From: Trichostrongylus colubriformis
Taxonomy: Eukaryota; Nematoda; Chromadorea; Rhabditida; Trichostrongylidae
Reading direction: 5' to 3'
DNA: 64,000 nt
Assembly: GCA_963978905.1 (NCBI GenBank)
Contig: OZ022258.1
Coordinates: forward strand, 34,161,282 to 34,225,281
A program made the position numbers and the translations under genes. Below, piece by piece: positions 42,385-52,747 of the stretch. The first letter of the stretch is position 1; each line of letters opens with the position of its first letter. The notes below the pieces were generated by a model. It was not told the origin of the DNA and made no database searches. It saw only the letters and a program-made list of their open reading frames with translations.

Positions 42385-44645
42385 CCGACGTCGCTGTTGT
42401 TCCGAAGTTCTACACGGGATCAGACCATCGACTCATCCGCGCAAAATTCCTCTTTTCGATACGTGGAGAGAGAGCCGCGAAATTCAAGGAGCGAAGACCC
42501 AAGACAGTCATCAACTGGGAACACTTCGTTTCTCTCGCTGGTGTATGGGAGGATTCCGTTATCGAAAACATCGACGACGAGTACAACCGGCTCGTTGAGC
42601 ATCTTCACGATTGTGCCAGGAGGGCAGAGAGTTTGAAAGTCACAAAGAGGCGTCTCTCTTCGGACACTCTCGAGCTGATACGCCAACGTGGAGCCGCACG
42701 AGCCGCAGGCGGTTACCAACTGACGTCCGAACTTGCGAAGCGATGCAGAGAGGCGATAAAAGAAGATCTCAAGGAGAGAAGAGCAGCAGTGCTGGCTGAA
42801 GCAGCAGAGGCTGGGAGGAGCATTCGCAATGCCCGCCGAGGCTTCGTCAGTTATAAGACCAAAATGACCGGTCTCCGGCGTCCGGACGGCACAGTTACTG
42901 CTTCCCGAAGGGCAATGGAGAAGGTCATCTACGACTTCTACTCGGATCTCTTCAATAGCCATGTCCAACTGCCTAGGAGCAATCTGAAGCAGGATGGATA
43001 TGTCGTACCATCAGTTCTCCCTTGCAAAATCCGACACGCCATTTCGTCGGTGAAGAATGGTACAGCACTCGGCCCCGACAGGATCAGACCGGAACATCTG
43101 AAGAATCTTCCGCCAGTTATCGTCAAAACACTGGCCCGACTCTTCACACGCTACCTGTCGGAATGCAAGGTACCCACATCGTGGAAAACTAGCAGGACTG
43201 TGTTGCTGTATAAGAAGGGAGATCCACACGACATCGGCAATTATTGTCCAATCTGCCTGCTCTCTGTAGTCTACAAGCTCTTCACTCGTGTCATCTTGAA
43301 TAGGATCGGTAGAACTTTAGACGAAGGACAGCCATGCGAGCAAGCAGGGTTTCGGCGAGGATTCAGTACAATGGATCACATCCACACGGTCACTAGACTC
43401 ATCGAAGTATCGCGAGAGTACAAGATGCCGTTATGTCTCACATTCATCGATTTGAAGAAAGCCTTCGACTCCGTTGAGACAGAAGCGGTTATCAAAGCCC
43501 TGGGAAACCAGGGTGTGCCTACTCAGTATATAAGAGTACTTCGTGAGCTATACAGCAACTTCACGACCAGGATCTCGCCATTCTACAAGGAAGTCATCAT
43601 CGACGTGAAGAGAGGGGTTCGACAAGGCGACACTATCTCGCCTAAACTATTCAGCGCCGCTCTTGAGAACGTCATGCGTCAACTGGAATGGGAAGGAATG
43701 GGAGTGAAGGTCGATGGCCGGCATCTACACCACCTCCGCTTCGCTGACGACATCGTGCTAATAACACCGACAATTCAGCAAGCGGAACGGATGCTAGCCG
43801 ATTTAGACTGCAAGTGTGGAAAGATTGGTCTACAGCTGAACCTGACGAAGACGATGTTCATGAGAAACGGATTGATACCTGACGCCCCATTCACGCTCAA
43901 CGGAACGAACGTCACCGAATGCTTCAGCTATGTGTACCTAGGTCGGGAAGTCAATATGATGAACGACTTAGCACCAGAGCTGAGCAGGAGGAAAAGAGCG
44001 GCATGGGGAGCCTTCAAGACCATCGAGGGAGTAGTGAAGAAGACGAAGACCATCCGACTCCGCGCCCATTTCTTCGATTCCGCTGTCCTTCCTGCCCTAA
44101 CATACGCCTCAGAGACCTGGACTCTACGTAAGCAGGAGGAGCATGCGGTCGGCGTCATCCAACGCGCTATCGAGAGGACGATGCTCGGAGTATCCCGATA
44201 CACGCAAGTGCAGAGGGGAATCCGGAGTTCCGAACTCCGTCGTCGATCAAAGATGAGGGACGCCGTCGTATTTGCGAAGGAATCGAAGATTAGATGGGCC
44301 GGACACGTCATGCGATATCGTGATGACCGTTGGACCAGAGCGGTTACCGACTGGATCTCTCGGGACGTCAAACGACACCTGGACGACCGCCGGCCCGATG
44401 GTCAGACTTCTTCACGAAAGCTCTGCGCGAAAGGAACGAGACGCTACGTGTCCCTGGAGCCAGAAACGTTCACTGGACTGCTTTGGCTCGCGACAGGGAT
44501 GAATGGAGACGTTGCTGGCGCTCGCTCGAGGCTCTCGATGAACAACGGGACGACAGGTGATACAGGTGATCGAATCTTATCAACAGTATCAAGCTGGATC
44601 ACCTACCATCAATGTCCCTGTCCCACTCCGCAAAACCCTCGTTAG
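42282..44645 (+). CDS. RTE reverse transcriptase (continues endonuclease C-terminus)
   Basis: The frame is open from 42282, upstream of the first ATG at 42633, and starts inside the endonuclease ([21 protein letters not shown]). RT motifs follow: [59 protein letters not shown] and the catalytic [10 protein letters not shown] at about 43730-43760, then the thumb and a C-terminal AGHVMR domain. The protein would reverse transcribe its own RNA. With one base restored this would be a full-length ORF, so the insertion is fairly young. Confidence 0.92.
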   Translation, partial: TFQKPSHLRWIWESPGGQFHNEIDHVIFNRRFGLTDVAVVPKFYTGSDHRLIRAKFLFSIRGERAAKFKERRPKTVINWEHFVSLAGVWEDSVIENIDDEYNRLVEHLHDCARRAESLKVTKRRLSSDTLELIRQRGAARAAGGYQLTSELAKRCREAIKEDLKERRAAVLAEAAEAGRSIRNARRGFVSYKTKMTGLRRPDGTVTASRRAMEKVIYDFYSDLFNSHVQLPRSNLKQDGYVVPSVLPCKIRHAISSVKNGTALGPDRIRPEHLKNLPPVIVKTLARLFTRYLSECKVPTSWKTSRTVLLYKKGDPHDIGNYCPICLLSVVYKLFTRVILNRIGRTLDEGQPCEQAGFRRGFSTMDHIHTVTRLIEVSREYKMPLCLTFIDLKKAFDSVETEAVIKALGNQGVPTQYIRVLRELYSNFTTRISPFYKEVIIDVKRGVRQGDTISPKLFSAALENVMRQLEWEGMGVKVDGRHLHHLRFADDIVLITPTIQQAERMLADLDCKCGKIGLQLNLTKTMFMRNGLIPDAPFTLNGTNVTECFSYVYLGREVNMMNDLAPELSRRKRAAWGAFKTIEGVVKKTKTIRLRAHFFDSAVLPALTYASETWTLRKQEEHAVGVIQRAIERTMLGVSRYTQVQRGIRSSELRRRSKMRDAVVFAKESKIRWAGHVMRYRDDRWTRAVTDWISRDVKRHLDDRRPDGQTSSRKLCAKGTRRYVSLEPETFTGLLWLATGMNGDVAGARSRLSMNNGTTGDTGDRILSTVSSWITYHQCPCPTPQNPR

Positions 44646-45002
44646 TGTGAACGCTCCAGGATCAATGCGAAAAGTGAAATAGATTTGGCGACATTGACCT
44701 TTTTACGTCCTTTATCTAATCTTATCGACCGTTACCAATTAGAATCACCCAGCATTAATGTCCCCGTCCTAAACCTCAATGCACCTGTGAATATCGGCGC
44801 TTTGGGATAGGCGAAACCCAAAAGGCGAAATGGATTCGGCAACAATCGCCTTTCGAGGCTCTTTATCAGCCCTTATCAGTTTTTATCAGAACCCGTCCCT
44901 CATCACTAGTGCCTTGCCACTCCCCACATCACCTGCAAAAGTCAAGGTTCCAGCTCTGCTGAGACGTGAGATATGAATTGAAAACAAACTTGAATTGTGA
45001 CA

Positions 45003-45021
45003 AACACACACACACCACACA
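45003..45021. repeat. Short CA microsatellite
   Basis: About 19 bp of nearly pure CA repeat between the RTE tail and the next transposon. Confidence 0.7.
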
Positions 45022-45049
45022 CGTACAGATAGACATACTTAGTGGATTA

Positions 45050-46093
45050 TATATTGGGTCATTCCATAAGTAGTGTCGTTTTTTTCAAGCAACAATTTTT
45101 GGCATAAACCCACAAGTTTTTGCAGCATGTCATATATTATTCGAAAGGAAATTTTCTGCTCTACAAAATGCCATTTTCATTTTCCGAGTATGTTTGAATG
45201 GCGCCGGCATTTGGGTTGGCGAAGAGGTAGGTCTCAGAGACAAGAATTGGCCAAACCGGCAGTCATTCAAAACACTATATTTTACCTTAGGAAATTAACC
45301 AATCACGTTTTCCTTACTTAGCCCCGACCTCTTCTGCAAGTTCCACCAGTCGGATGCTTAACAAGTCACGTCCCTCTTTTTCCACATTTAGTTTTTCCGC
45401 CACAACTCGGTGGTTTTAGACGATTTCTTCGATCAAGGCAAGAAAATTTTCCCAACCAATCAGTTGAAGAAGCGGTGAAATGTCATGAGCAGGTTGTGGG
45501 TAGGAACAGGGAAATACCACTGACCGGATTCCTTAACTTTCTCATGGGAAAAACAAATTGTGAAAAATGTCAACTGGACCCCTATCACATGGTATTAAAA
45601 CTCAATCTGATTCGCAGCCAAAATAAACTAGAAAGATGTTTTCGATACAGCAAAGAAAGTTCTTCGGAGTGGTCCATAAAACACTTCTAAGCAAGGAGTT
45701 TGAAACAAAAAATTTCATTCCGAATAAGAGTGGGTGCTTTCGAAAAAAAAAGTTTTAGAAGAAGAACGACACGACTTTTCGATCAGCTAAATATCGGAAA
45801 TTGTTGAAGAGGTCAGGACTAAGTACGCATCACACGACTGGTTGTTTTTCCTGAAGTGAAATATAGTGTTTCAATTGATTGCCGGTTGGGCCAATTTTTG
45901 TCGGTTGGATCTACCTCTTTGCCACCCTAAATGTCGGCCCTATTCTAACAAACTCAAAAAACTGAACATGTCACTTTGTAAAGCAGGAAAACCTCTTTCG
46001 AATGGCATATGACGTGCTGCAAAAACTTGTAATTTCCTAGGAAAAGTTTATGCTTGGAGAAAAACGACATTACTTATGGAATGACCCAATATA
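45050..46093. mobile_element. DNA transposon with long TIRs (about 1.04 kb)
   Basis: The ends (tatattgggtcattccataa and complement) are bordered by TA-rich sequence. Inverted similarity continues inward for about 250 bp (gcatgtcatat / atatgacgtgc, gccggcatttgggttggc / gccaccctaaatgtcggc). The centre (45300-45840) has only short degraded frames, perhaps mariner-derived. Non-autonomous. Confidence 0.8.
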
Positions 46094-46299
46094 TAGTAGG
46101 ATCGGTTGCCGATGTACGACCGCTAAACTGCTTAGCGTCCAAATAGTGGTGCGCGTCTTCCGATACTGCGTTCTACATTCGATGATGAGGATGCGATCTA
46201 TATATGTGATAGAAAAGCAAGTGAATCATTCCCCAAAGCGGTATCAGCAACAATACTGGGTACTGATCGCTGGGGTAGGTGACATTTAAAAGGTAGTAC

Positions 46300-46665
46300 A
46301 TGTTTACAGAAACGATAAGCATTGATAAGTTGCATACAACATGCAAGAATTAGATGTTCACTGGGTGAAGAACACTTCGAATCGAAGCAATCGAACCCAA
46401 AACCATCGACCATTAAGTTATCTGAACTCCCAATAGTGACCACTTCAACGAGAGTGTCAAATGACTAGTGGATAAACACATTTCATTCCCAATCCATTAA
46501 TTGATAGTCAATATCACTGTAAAAGGGTATGGGTCGCTGAAACATCTGGACCTCCAAAAAAAGGTGACTCACTTTGAAGAAGCGATATGCAGTGGTAAAT
46601 GAATAGATTATTGATAAACACTAGACTCAAGCACTAAACGTTCGGCAACTGAACTTACTTATTTA
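46300..46665. repeat. Inverted copy of the 39475-39830 repeat
   Basis: Reverse-complement similarity over about 350 bp, including the cgttcggcaactgaacttac end and the catgtttacagaaacgataa end related to the hairpin at 39820. Confidence 0.75.
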
Positions 46666-46669
46666 TCCA

Positions 46670-47187
46670 GCAGAAATGAAGAGAAAACCTACGATTGTTA
46701 AAGGCAGCTTTATAGCAAATTCGGGCGAAAAATAAAAGAAGTAGTAAACATGAAAGCCGAGATGCCTAGTAACCTGACAGTGGAGAAAAAACGGATGGAA
46801 ATGGCCAAAAACCCGAGAAATAGGACCCTTCCCACCGCTGGTTCTAGGCGCGGATGACCTTTCCGTCAAGAGGCGGGTAGTCCGCATAGGTTTTCCATTG
46901 CATTACCAAGACGTAAACATGAAGGGATGTTCGGAAATGCGACAGCATCTATTTTCATCTCCTTGACCAACCTCACCGTGACCAACCACTAATCACGTCG
47001 CCTGGAGGCGGGCTGTCCTGAACCAAGGCGGCTTGTCCTGACAAGGCCGCCTCCGCCACAGCTCAAGGGGGCACCTTCCGCGGGGGATTTCGCCATGCAT
47101 TGGCCTTTCAGACCCGTAGTTTTTCACTAAATGACTCTTTTCGGGATCCCTTATCACCCACATTACCCCTAACACTGTCTTTAAACT
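46670..47187. mobile_element. MITE family 3 copy, inverted
   Basis: The reverse complement carries the same body as 21625-21995 and 30306-30873 (gatgcctagtaacctgacag, cccgagaaataggaccc) and ends near 47187 with cccctaacactgtctttaaa. Confidence 0.8.
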
Positions 47188-47329
47188 ACGTGAAATTCCG
47201 AATGAGGACAGGGCCTTGTAGGGAGACCAGTTGAGCAGCGCTCACTACTGCGCTTATCACAATGTGAAAAAGTGTAATACGGACTTCTTCGATATCGGTT
47301 GATCATTATCATCGTGTTATTCGCGCAAC

Positions 47330-47430
47330 ACTGTGTGATAGCTCAGCTGGTTGTATTATACCAGTTGGCTGGCGCACATTACTGTGCGCGAAACCCCAGG
47401 TGCGTCAGTAGGTCGATCGAAATTGCCTTT
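47330..47430 (+). repeat. tRNA-like SINE head (tentative)
   Basis: tagctcagctgg resembles a Pol III A-box, and aggtcgatcga about 65 bp later a degenerate B-box. No intact cloverleaf is seen. It is followed directly by the 265-bp tandem units. Confidence 0.35.
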
Positions 47431-47462
47431 TTTATGCGGACAGAGTATTTCAGGGTACGTTC

Positions 47463-48200
47463 CGCTCACCGTGGGAGTAGCCTAACTTGGTGCATGAGTG
47501 CTCTTCACTTCATGTTCCATGCCCTATCCATACGACGCTTGTCCCCTTCACCACAGGTGGTTCTTCATGTAACGTCCAGCTCCGCCCACTATTACAAATG
47601 CTCCGACCATTGTGCCTACGCATCTTTCATGACTGTAAAAAACTCATTCCTGACCTCAACCTACCTTTCCTCACGTTTGCGGGATTCCATCTACAATTTT
47701 CGGTCTGAAATGGAACATTCCGGTGCACGCCCCGCCCCGTGGGCGGAGCTTGAGTTGGTCCCTGTGTGGTCTTCACTTCTTGTCCCATGCCCCATACCAA
47801 ACTTGTCCGCATCTATAGCCGTCGTTTTTCATGTAATGCTCAAGCTCCACCCATCACCACAAATGCGCCGCCCATTGTGCCCACTCACTTTTCATGACTG
47901 TAAAAAAACTCATTTCTGACCTCAATCCACCTTTGCCCCACGTTTTTGTCTTATTGGAACCCAATTAACAATTTTCGGTCTGAAAACGGAACATTCTAGG
48001 TCACACCCCGCCCCCGTGGGCGGAGCTAATCTTGGTCCATGTGTGGTCTTCACTTCCTGTCCCATGCCCTACCCATACCACACTTGGCTCCATCTGCACA
48101 GGTCATTTTTCATATAATACCTAATTTCGTGATAGACGGACGGACAAAGGGACGGACAGACAGACGAAACGTTTTATATATAGTAGGGGTTATGGATAGG
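47463..48200. repeat. Tandem array of about 2.6 units of a 265-bp repeat plus a gacggacg-type tail
   Basis: Units start near 47480, 47757 and 48020, sharing tcttcacttc-tgt-ccatgcccta, catgactgtaaaaa-ctcat and ccccgtgggcggagct blocks. The last unit is cut short and ends in gacggacggacaaagggacg followed by cagacagacgaaacg, a tail type seen on nematode SINE/LINE repeats. The provirus inserted just after this tail (target ATGTA at 48201). Confidence 0.75.
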
Positions 48201-48205
48201 ATGTA

Positions 48206-48673
48206 TATAAAATAAGCGCTCGGTGGTTGAGTGGATATATATATATATACCGATATATATGTCTGTATGCAACCAAGATATCTTCTGGCGTGACCGATAT
48301 TGCTACACGAGACCAACGCACACGGTGTCAACTTTATCAGCGGATACCTCAAACTTGGGTAATTAAACAAGCGAAATAGCATGTATCAATAAAATGACAT
48401 GAATGGTGTTAAAATGAAAATAAAGCTGAACTGAGAACTAGTGACGATCGAGGAGTCATGGCTCTTATATACGGAGCTGCAGCTGCGGTGTTTTCGACGT
48501 TCAGAAGAAACGGTCCGTTGGCCTTTCCAGCATCTGACCTCTTCGCGTACTTGACTCTATCCTCTGACGACGAATACATTCCTATGCGAAAAAGTATATG
48601 CACGTGTCGCTTAATATGTTGTAAATACTTTCCTCTTCTTACGAATATCTTCCAATCGCGGATAACCGCGATA
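48206..48673 (-). repeat. 3' LTR of Bel/Pao provirus
   Basis: 468 bp, terminal TAT...ATA, identical to the 5' LTR apart from one TA unit. On the sense strand it carries TATATAA (48465-48471) and an SL1-like motif (48348-48368). Confidence 0.95.
48348..48368 (-). promoter_or_regulatory. SL1-like sequence with 5' splice donor in 3' LTR
   Basis: On the minus strand this reads G followed by TTTAATTACCCAAGTTTGAG, identical to nucleotides 2-22 of nematode spliced leader SL1. GTATCC follows at once, so the exon/donor boundary of an SL is reproduced. It is the duplicate of the site in the 5' LTR. Confidence 0.85.
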
Positions 48674-48696
48674 TTCCGCGCGCCGCAGTCTTCGCA

Positions 48697-50319
48697 TCAC
48701 GCGTCCACTCCTCGTCTTCTTAGCCGTCTGGTAATCTGAATGACGCGGGTACTGGCATTTTCCCTTCCGCGATATAAGACTTCAAGTTCATCCATGATGC
48801 GTCGACTCCTTTCAGGTAAGACGCACAACGCGGCATTGTGTCCTGTGCGTCTGCAATAGAAGCATCTAGCGTCATACTTCCGGCAGTATACCCCACCTTC
48901 GCAGAAGCGGTCCAGACACACTGTGCATCGTCCTGCTCGTTCCACCCTCTCTCTGCGTTCCCTCACAGTCATAAACTCGCGGCAAGCGTCCGAGTAATGG
49001 TCCCCTATCCGTCCGCAGAAAACGCACGGCATTCGTTCTTCGTTCGGATTCTGGATCCGACCTCCTGCAAACGTTCTGATGGGACAACGCTCTTGATCCT
49101 CTAGCTCTTCAATCATGTTATTGAAGTTCGTAACGGCCTGCATCTGCTGCTGGAGTTGTTGCCGGAGCTGTGCAATCTCGTCCTGTGGTTGCGGAGGGAG
49201 GCGGTGTCGTCCATCCTGAATTGGCGCCGGAGCCTGGTGTCCTCTCAGGTCACGCACGTCGCGAACAGGTGAACGGACTTGGCGCCTCCTATCCTCACGT
49301 ACATCCCGGGCTTGGTGTCCTCGGTGTGCTTCATGTACTGGTGGACTAGCGTGGTGCTCTCTTTCCTGTGCTTCGTGTGCTGGTGCGTGGGCGTCGTGTT
49401 GCTCCTCTTCCTGGGCTTTGTGCGCAGGTGAGTGGGCGTCATGTTCTTCCCCTTCATCAGACTGCTCCTCGTCGATCACCATCAGCTCTTGGTCTAGTGA
49501 CTCCACTTCCTCTTCAATCTCCAATATCGGCTCCACAAACTGTTCGTTTTCTCGGATTATAACCGCTTCGTGCTCCCGTTGGACCAGGTGCCCTTGGTAT
49601 ATCTCCTGGGCCGTTGCCAAAGACTCCTGCATTGCCTCCTCAACACCTTCTCGTTCTTCCGGTTCACCGGTGTTCTCTTCTCCCTGGCCAAGGCTGACCG
49701 GGTCGTCTTCGTGCAGTGTGGTGTCCATCGCGTTAGTTTCCCGGGAAGAGCGTTCGGCGATAGAATCTCGCAGTGTCTCCAGCTCCAGGAGTATCTGAGC
49801 CCGAAAAAGACGTTCTTCCTGCAGGCTCTCGTGTCCAAGAGCCTCTTCGTACTCGCGGAGACTGGTGTCGTATTCCTTCAGAACCTCGAGCTTATCTGTG
49901 ATAGCTCTCTCCATCGTGGTGTAATCGATTAACAAAGGATTTCCTTCGTCATCCTCTTGCTGCCTCCTAATCATAGTCCTCCAAACTTCCGACTCGACCT
50001 TATGTGTGGCGACGAGAAGACTAGGGAAAGCCCACAAGGCTGCGAGCTGAGAGCGTATCAGAAGAAACTCAAGCCTGACTCTTGCGACCGTCTCTATCAA
50101 AATCTTACACATAGTATACCGTTCCTGCCAGGTGTCTATAGTGTTTCTCAACGACCTAACCCTAAGCCCAAGATTGTCAACAGATTTTGCCGAGATCCAG
50201 AAATGGCGGCACACACGGATGATCTTCGCATACAAATCCTCTGGCTCAGGAAGTGGCGGGAGGGCGTTACGAAGTGCATTATACTCGAGTTGAAGGCGTT
50301 CAAATTCACGGGTGTCCAT
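48697..50319 (-). CDS. Accessory Gag-like zinc-knuckle protein of the provirus
   Basis: 540-codon intact ORF from ATG 50319, ending 23 bp before the 3' LTR. Residues 1-200 are predicted helical and 200-300 are acidic (Glu-rich). About 290-340 hold three imperfect HDAHxPAHxAQE repeats (tandem DNA repeats at 49310-49460), followed by an Arg-rich stretch and a Gln-rich coiled coil. About 430-500 holds a Cys/His region: CVFCGRIGDHYSDAC, then CTVC, then a canonical CCHC knuckle CFYCRRTGHNAALC. That layout resembles the nucleocapsid of the main Gag (CMFC...H..C, CLNCGKPGHLLKDC), so it may be a duplicated Gag or a nucleic-acid-binding regulator. No known function; a TTTCAG acceptor lies upstream at 50458-50463. 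Confidence 0.8.
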   Translation of the reverse strand: MDTREFERLQLEYNALRNALPPLPEPEDLYAKIIRVCRHFWISAKSVDNLGLRVRSLRNTIDTWQERYTMCKILIETVARVRLEFLLIRSQLAALWAFPSLLVATHKVESEVWRTMIRRQQEDDEGNPLLIDYTTMERAITDKLEVLKEYDTSLREYEEALGHESLQEERLFRAQILLELETLRDSIAERSSRETNAMDTTLHEDDPVSLGQGEENTGEPEEREGVEEAMQESLATAQEIYQGHLVQREHEAVIIRENEQFVEPILEIEEEVESLDQELMVIDEEQSDEGEEHDAHSPAHKAQEEEQHDAHAPAHEAQEREHHASPPVHEAHRGHQARDVREDRRRQVRSPVRDVRDLRGHQAPAPIQDGRHRLPPQPQDEIAQLRQQLQQQMQAVTNFNNMIEELEDQERCPIRTFAGGRIQNPNEERMPCVFCGRIGDHYSDACREFMTVRERRERVERAGRCTVCLDRFCEGGVYCRKYDARCFYCRRTGHNAALCVLPERSRRIMDELEVLYRGRENASTRVIQITRRLRRRGVDA

Positions 50320-50457
50320 TATCTGTAATCACCGAGTACTACCACTGGAGCGATAACTGGTGTAGAGGAAGTGGTGCCTTTCTGGTGTGCCTTTCTGGTG
50401 TGCTACAATGTAATAGGTGTTTATATTCTACTTTTAAGCGTCTAGGCGTCTATTAAT

Positions 50458-50463
50458 CTGAAA
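50458..50463 (-). promoter_or_regulatory. Candidate 3' splice acceptor upstream of accessory ORF
   Basis: On the minus strand TTTCAG|A, the nematode consensus acceptor, lies in the 190-bp gap between the env stop and the accessory ATG, about 140 nt before the ATG. It could accept the LTR donor or a host SL. Confidence 0.5.
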
Positions 50464-50509
50464 GCTAACTAAACAAAACGTAAATATTTGTGTATAATTT
50501 CTACTTGTT

Positions 50510-52747
50510 TCAAAAAACCTTTTCGTGTTTGCCCCGTAGGCTATTGTGTTGACCTTGCCGGTGTCCGCGTAGCTTTCGCAGAAGGTGTACCATGACCTTA
50601 AGTGGGCAGCCCAAAAGCGTCAAGACACCCTGAGTCAACATGCGACACATACGAAGTCCTACAGTGGGTAGGTAGATGTATGACAGTAACAGAACCAGTG
50701 CCAGAATAGCAAGACCAAACAGTAGTGTCTTATACCAATTGAGGATGACATCTACCACGTGACTGATATCCGGCCATTGGAAGGTGTTGTATGTCGTACT
50801 ATTGCCTTCCAACATAGACGCAAAAACTATAGAAAGCCTCCCAGTGTATTTTAGAACGCCTGCTATCACAAAGGAATTGGTGATTGACCCACATGAGATG
50901 GTGCAGTTCAGTAACTGTCGAGCGGTGTCAAAATTGAATCGTAGTAAGGATTCCGGTGATTGCTGCGAACACGGCACGACAAATGAATCCTGACCACATA
51001 GGATTTCTCCCAGTGTGTCACGATCGGAGGTGCATCGTATCGTTGATTGTGCTCCTTGTGAGCAACGATAACATCCGTGTAGGACCGCGTTTTCCACGGT
51101 GCAATGATCATCATAAATTATTAGCGACACGGTGTCAAGGGTGGATCGGAAGTTAATGGTTATGTCAGCTGATACCATATCAGGTATCTTAGCTATCACC
51201 TTATTATCTTTCTTGCGTGTCGCTAGCTCCCAGGCGGCGGATTTTATGGGAAGTTTAGCTTCGAGATGGTTGAATTCTTCCTCCACATCTATGGTGGAGC
51301 ACTCACACTTGATTTTGCTTTCTGCAGGTGCACATCGACAATCTTCTGCTATTGAGCAGTTTGATTGAACAGCGTCTTTTTGCGAAGCGCAAATTAGATT
51401 GGGTACTTTATCTCTATCCCATATAGAGGTCTCCTGCCCATTTGTTATAAAATGGCTATGGAGTAGTGGCGTTGGCGGAAGGCTTACCGAGGTCATGGTG
51501 AGGCGTATCGCCGGAAGCTGTACCGGTATGTTTGGTTTTATCATGACGTTGTGTTGCTGTTTGCCCTTTTCATAGTGGAAATTTTCCACCGTAACTTCCA
51601 ACTTCACCTGTTGCGACCAACGTGTGCAGCGAAATATCTCGTAAACCGTGGTCGTTGTCGGAACAGCGAAGATTCTGTAGAACAGACAGCCAGAACTAAG
51701 ATAAAAACAATCGCATCCGAATCCGCCACACGATTCGAAACATCCTGTCCGTCCTGGGTAACGGTTAGCTTCCTTCAGCTCAGGAATTAGTGTGGTACTG
51801 TTAATGTTGGCGCATTTCTCTCCTGTGCACGAACCCATGTGAGGGCACCGCTTACTGTCTAGCACCTTAAGAAGCGCTGGACGAGTGAAGTACAGCATTT
51901 CCTGTTCGCAACTGAGATATAAACCTTCCCATCTCACTTTCACATTGGAAACAAGCGTCGAATTATATAGTACGCGTAGACAGGCTTCACGTTTGAAGGT
52001 ATTGAGCTTCAGAAGCTCTGTAGTTGTTATATTGCAAGTCTGCCCTTTTTTGGACAGTGAGCAAACGGTTGATTGATGCTCAAACGCATCCACCTGTTGA
52101 CAAGCTGTGACTTCATACGGTAAAGGTGTAGTGAGGTAAAATAAGATCGCTAGGGCCATCAGCATTCGTCGGCGACGAATGTGATCTCGTCTGTTAGCCA
52201 TATTTCGAATGAGCTTAATCAGGCGCCATCCAATGCGAACCACGATGAATGCCAGAAGTAGGTGTATTCCATAGAGTAGGAGACGTATCGGTTTACCTAT
52301 GGTCATTGGGACGTAAAGCAGGAGGTAGCAAGTCGCTACGAAAAAGTATAGGATGATCATGACTATTGCGATCGCTCCAATGGGCCAGCATTCAGGGTTG
52401 AATAACACCTGAGCACATAGCCAACAGTCAACGTTTTCACAGAAATCTAGTGCTTTGCAGACTGTTTCCATTGTCGCTGTTTCTCTCTCCCTATTCCATT
52501 TGAGAGTGACGCGGTAATCTTGAAGTGTATACTCTGGTGGAAACGTAGCCAAAACAGTAGGTTTACCACTGTCATAACGTTTGCAAAGATTATCCGTGCA
52601 GATTTCAAATGTGGCATTGTTTTGAGTTGTCGTGACTAAGACTCCTTTTTCAGTGCAGAACATCTGCATAGTAGGAACGTTCGCCTTTGCACCAACTCCT
52701 ATCCAATACACCAACATCAAGTAGAAAAGGAACCATCGTCTGGCCAT
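50510..52747 (-). CDS. Env region: short Gn-like part and phlebovirus-type Gc fusion protein
   Basis: The 3' end of the polyprotein ORF. An internal Met at 52747 starts a signal-peptide-like segment (MARRWFLFYLMLVYWIGVGA). A short first ectodomain of about 100 residues follows, then two hydrophobic segments (52370-52200). A second signal-like stretch ends before a Cys at 52102, where the Gc-like ectodomain begins. At about 51755-51700 is the Cys-rich fusion-loop type motif GCFESCGGFGCDCF, as in phlebovirus class II Gc. Several N-x-S/T sites follow, and a C-terminal membrane anchor lies near 50735-50650 with a basic tail. Gn (about 215 residues) is far shorter than in phleboviruses. Role: receptor-independent or receptor-mediated membrane fusion, inferred from the family. 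Confidence 0.9.
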   Translation of the reverse strand: MARRWFLFYLMLVYWIGVGAKANVPTMQMFCTEKGVLVTTTQNNATFEICTDNLCKRYDSGKPTVLATFPPEYTLQDYRVTLKWNRERETATMETVCKALDFCENVDCWLCAQVLFNPECWPIGAIAIVMIILYFFVATCYLLLYVPMTIGKPIRLLLYGIHLLLAFIVVRIGWRLIKLIRNMANRRDHIRRRRMLMALAILFYLTTPLPYEVTACQQVDAFEHQSTVCSLSKKGQTCNITTTELLKLNTFKREACLRVLYNSTLVSNVKVRWEGLYLSCEQEMLYFTRPALLKVLDSKRCPHMGSCTGEKCANINSTTLIPELKEANRYPGRTGCFESCGGFGCDCFYLSSGCLFYRIFAVPTTTTVYEIFRCTRWSQQVKLEVTVENFHYEKGKQQHNVMIKPNIPVQLPAIRLTMTSVSLPPTPLLHSHFITNGQETSIWDRDKVPNLICASQKDAVQSNCSIAEDCRCAPAESKIKCECSTIDVEEEFNHLEAKLPIKSAAWELATRKKDNKVIAKIPDMVSADITINFRSTLDTVSLIIYDDHCTVENAVLHGCYRCSQGAQSTIRCTSDRDTLGEILCGQDSFVVPCSQQSPESLLRFNFDTARQLLNCTISCGSITNSFVIAGVLKYTGRLSIVFASMLEGNSTTYNTFQWPDISHVVDVILNWYKTLLFGLAILALVLLLSYIYLPTVGLRMCRMLTQGVLTLLGCPLKVMVHLLRKLRGHRQGQHNSLRGKHEKVF

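Larger units (their letters stand above)
41206..44960 (+). mobile_element. RTE-clade non-LTR retrotransposon, nearly intact
   Basis: The element has an apurinic-type endonuclease followed by a reverse transcriptase, with a short 3' tail of TTATCA-rich repeats (44560-44960). There is no LTR and no second zinc-knuckle ORF, as in RTE/BovB elements. One frameshift near 42280 separates endonuclease and RT; otherwise the coding region is open from 41722 to 44645. Confidence 0.9.

Noticed and set aside
48348..48368. A genuine SL1 RNA gene
   Set aside because: Downstream sequence shows no Sm-binding site or SL RNA stem-loops; the match sits inside LTRs at both ends of a provirus.
49418..49932. Plus-strand frames of 120-126 codons
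   Set aside because: They are antisense to the Glu-rich region of the accessory proviral ORF.
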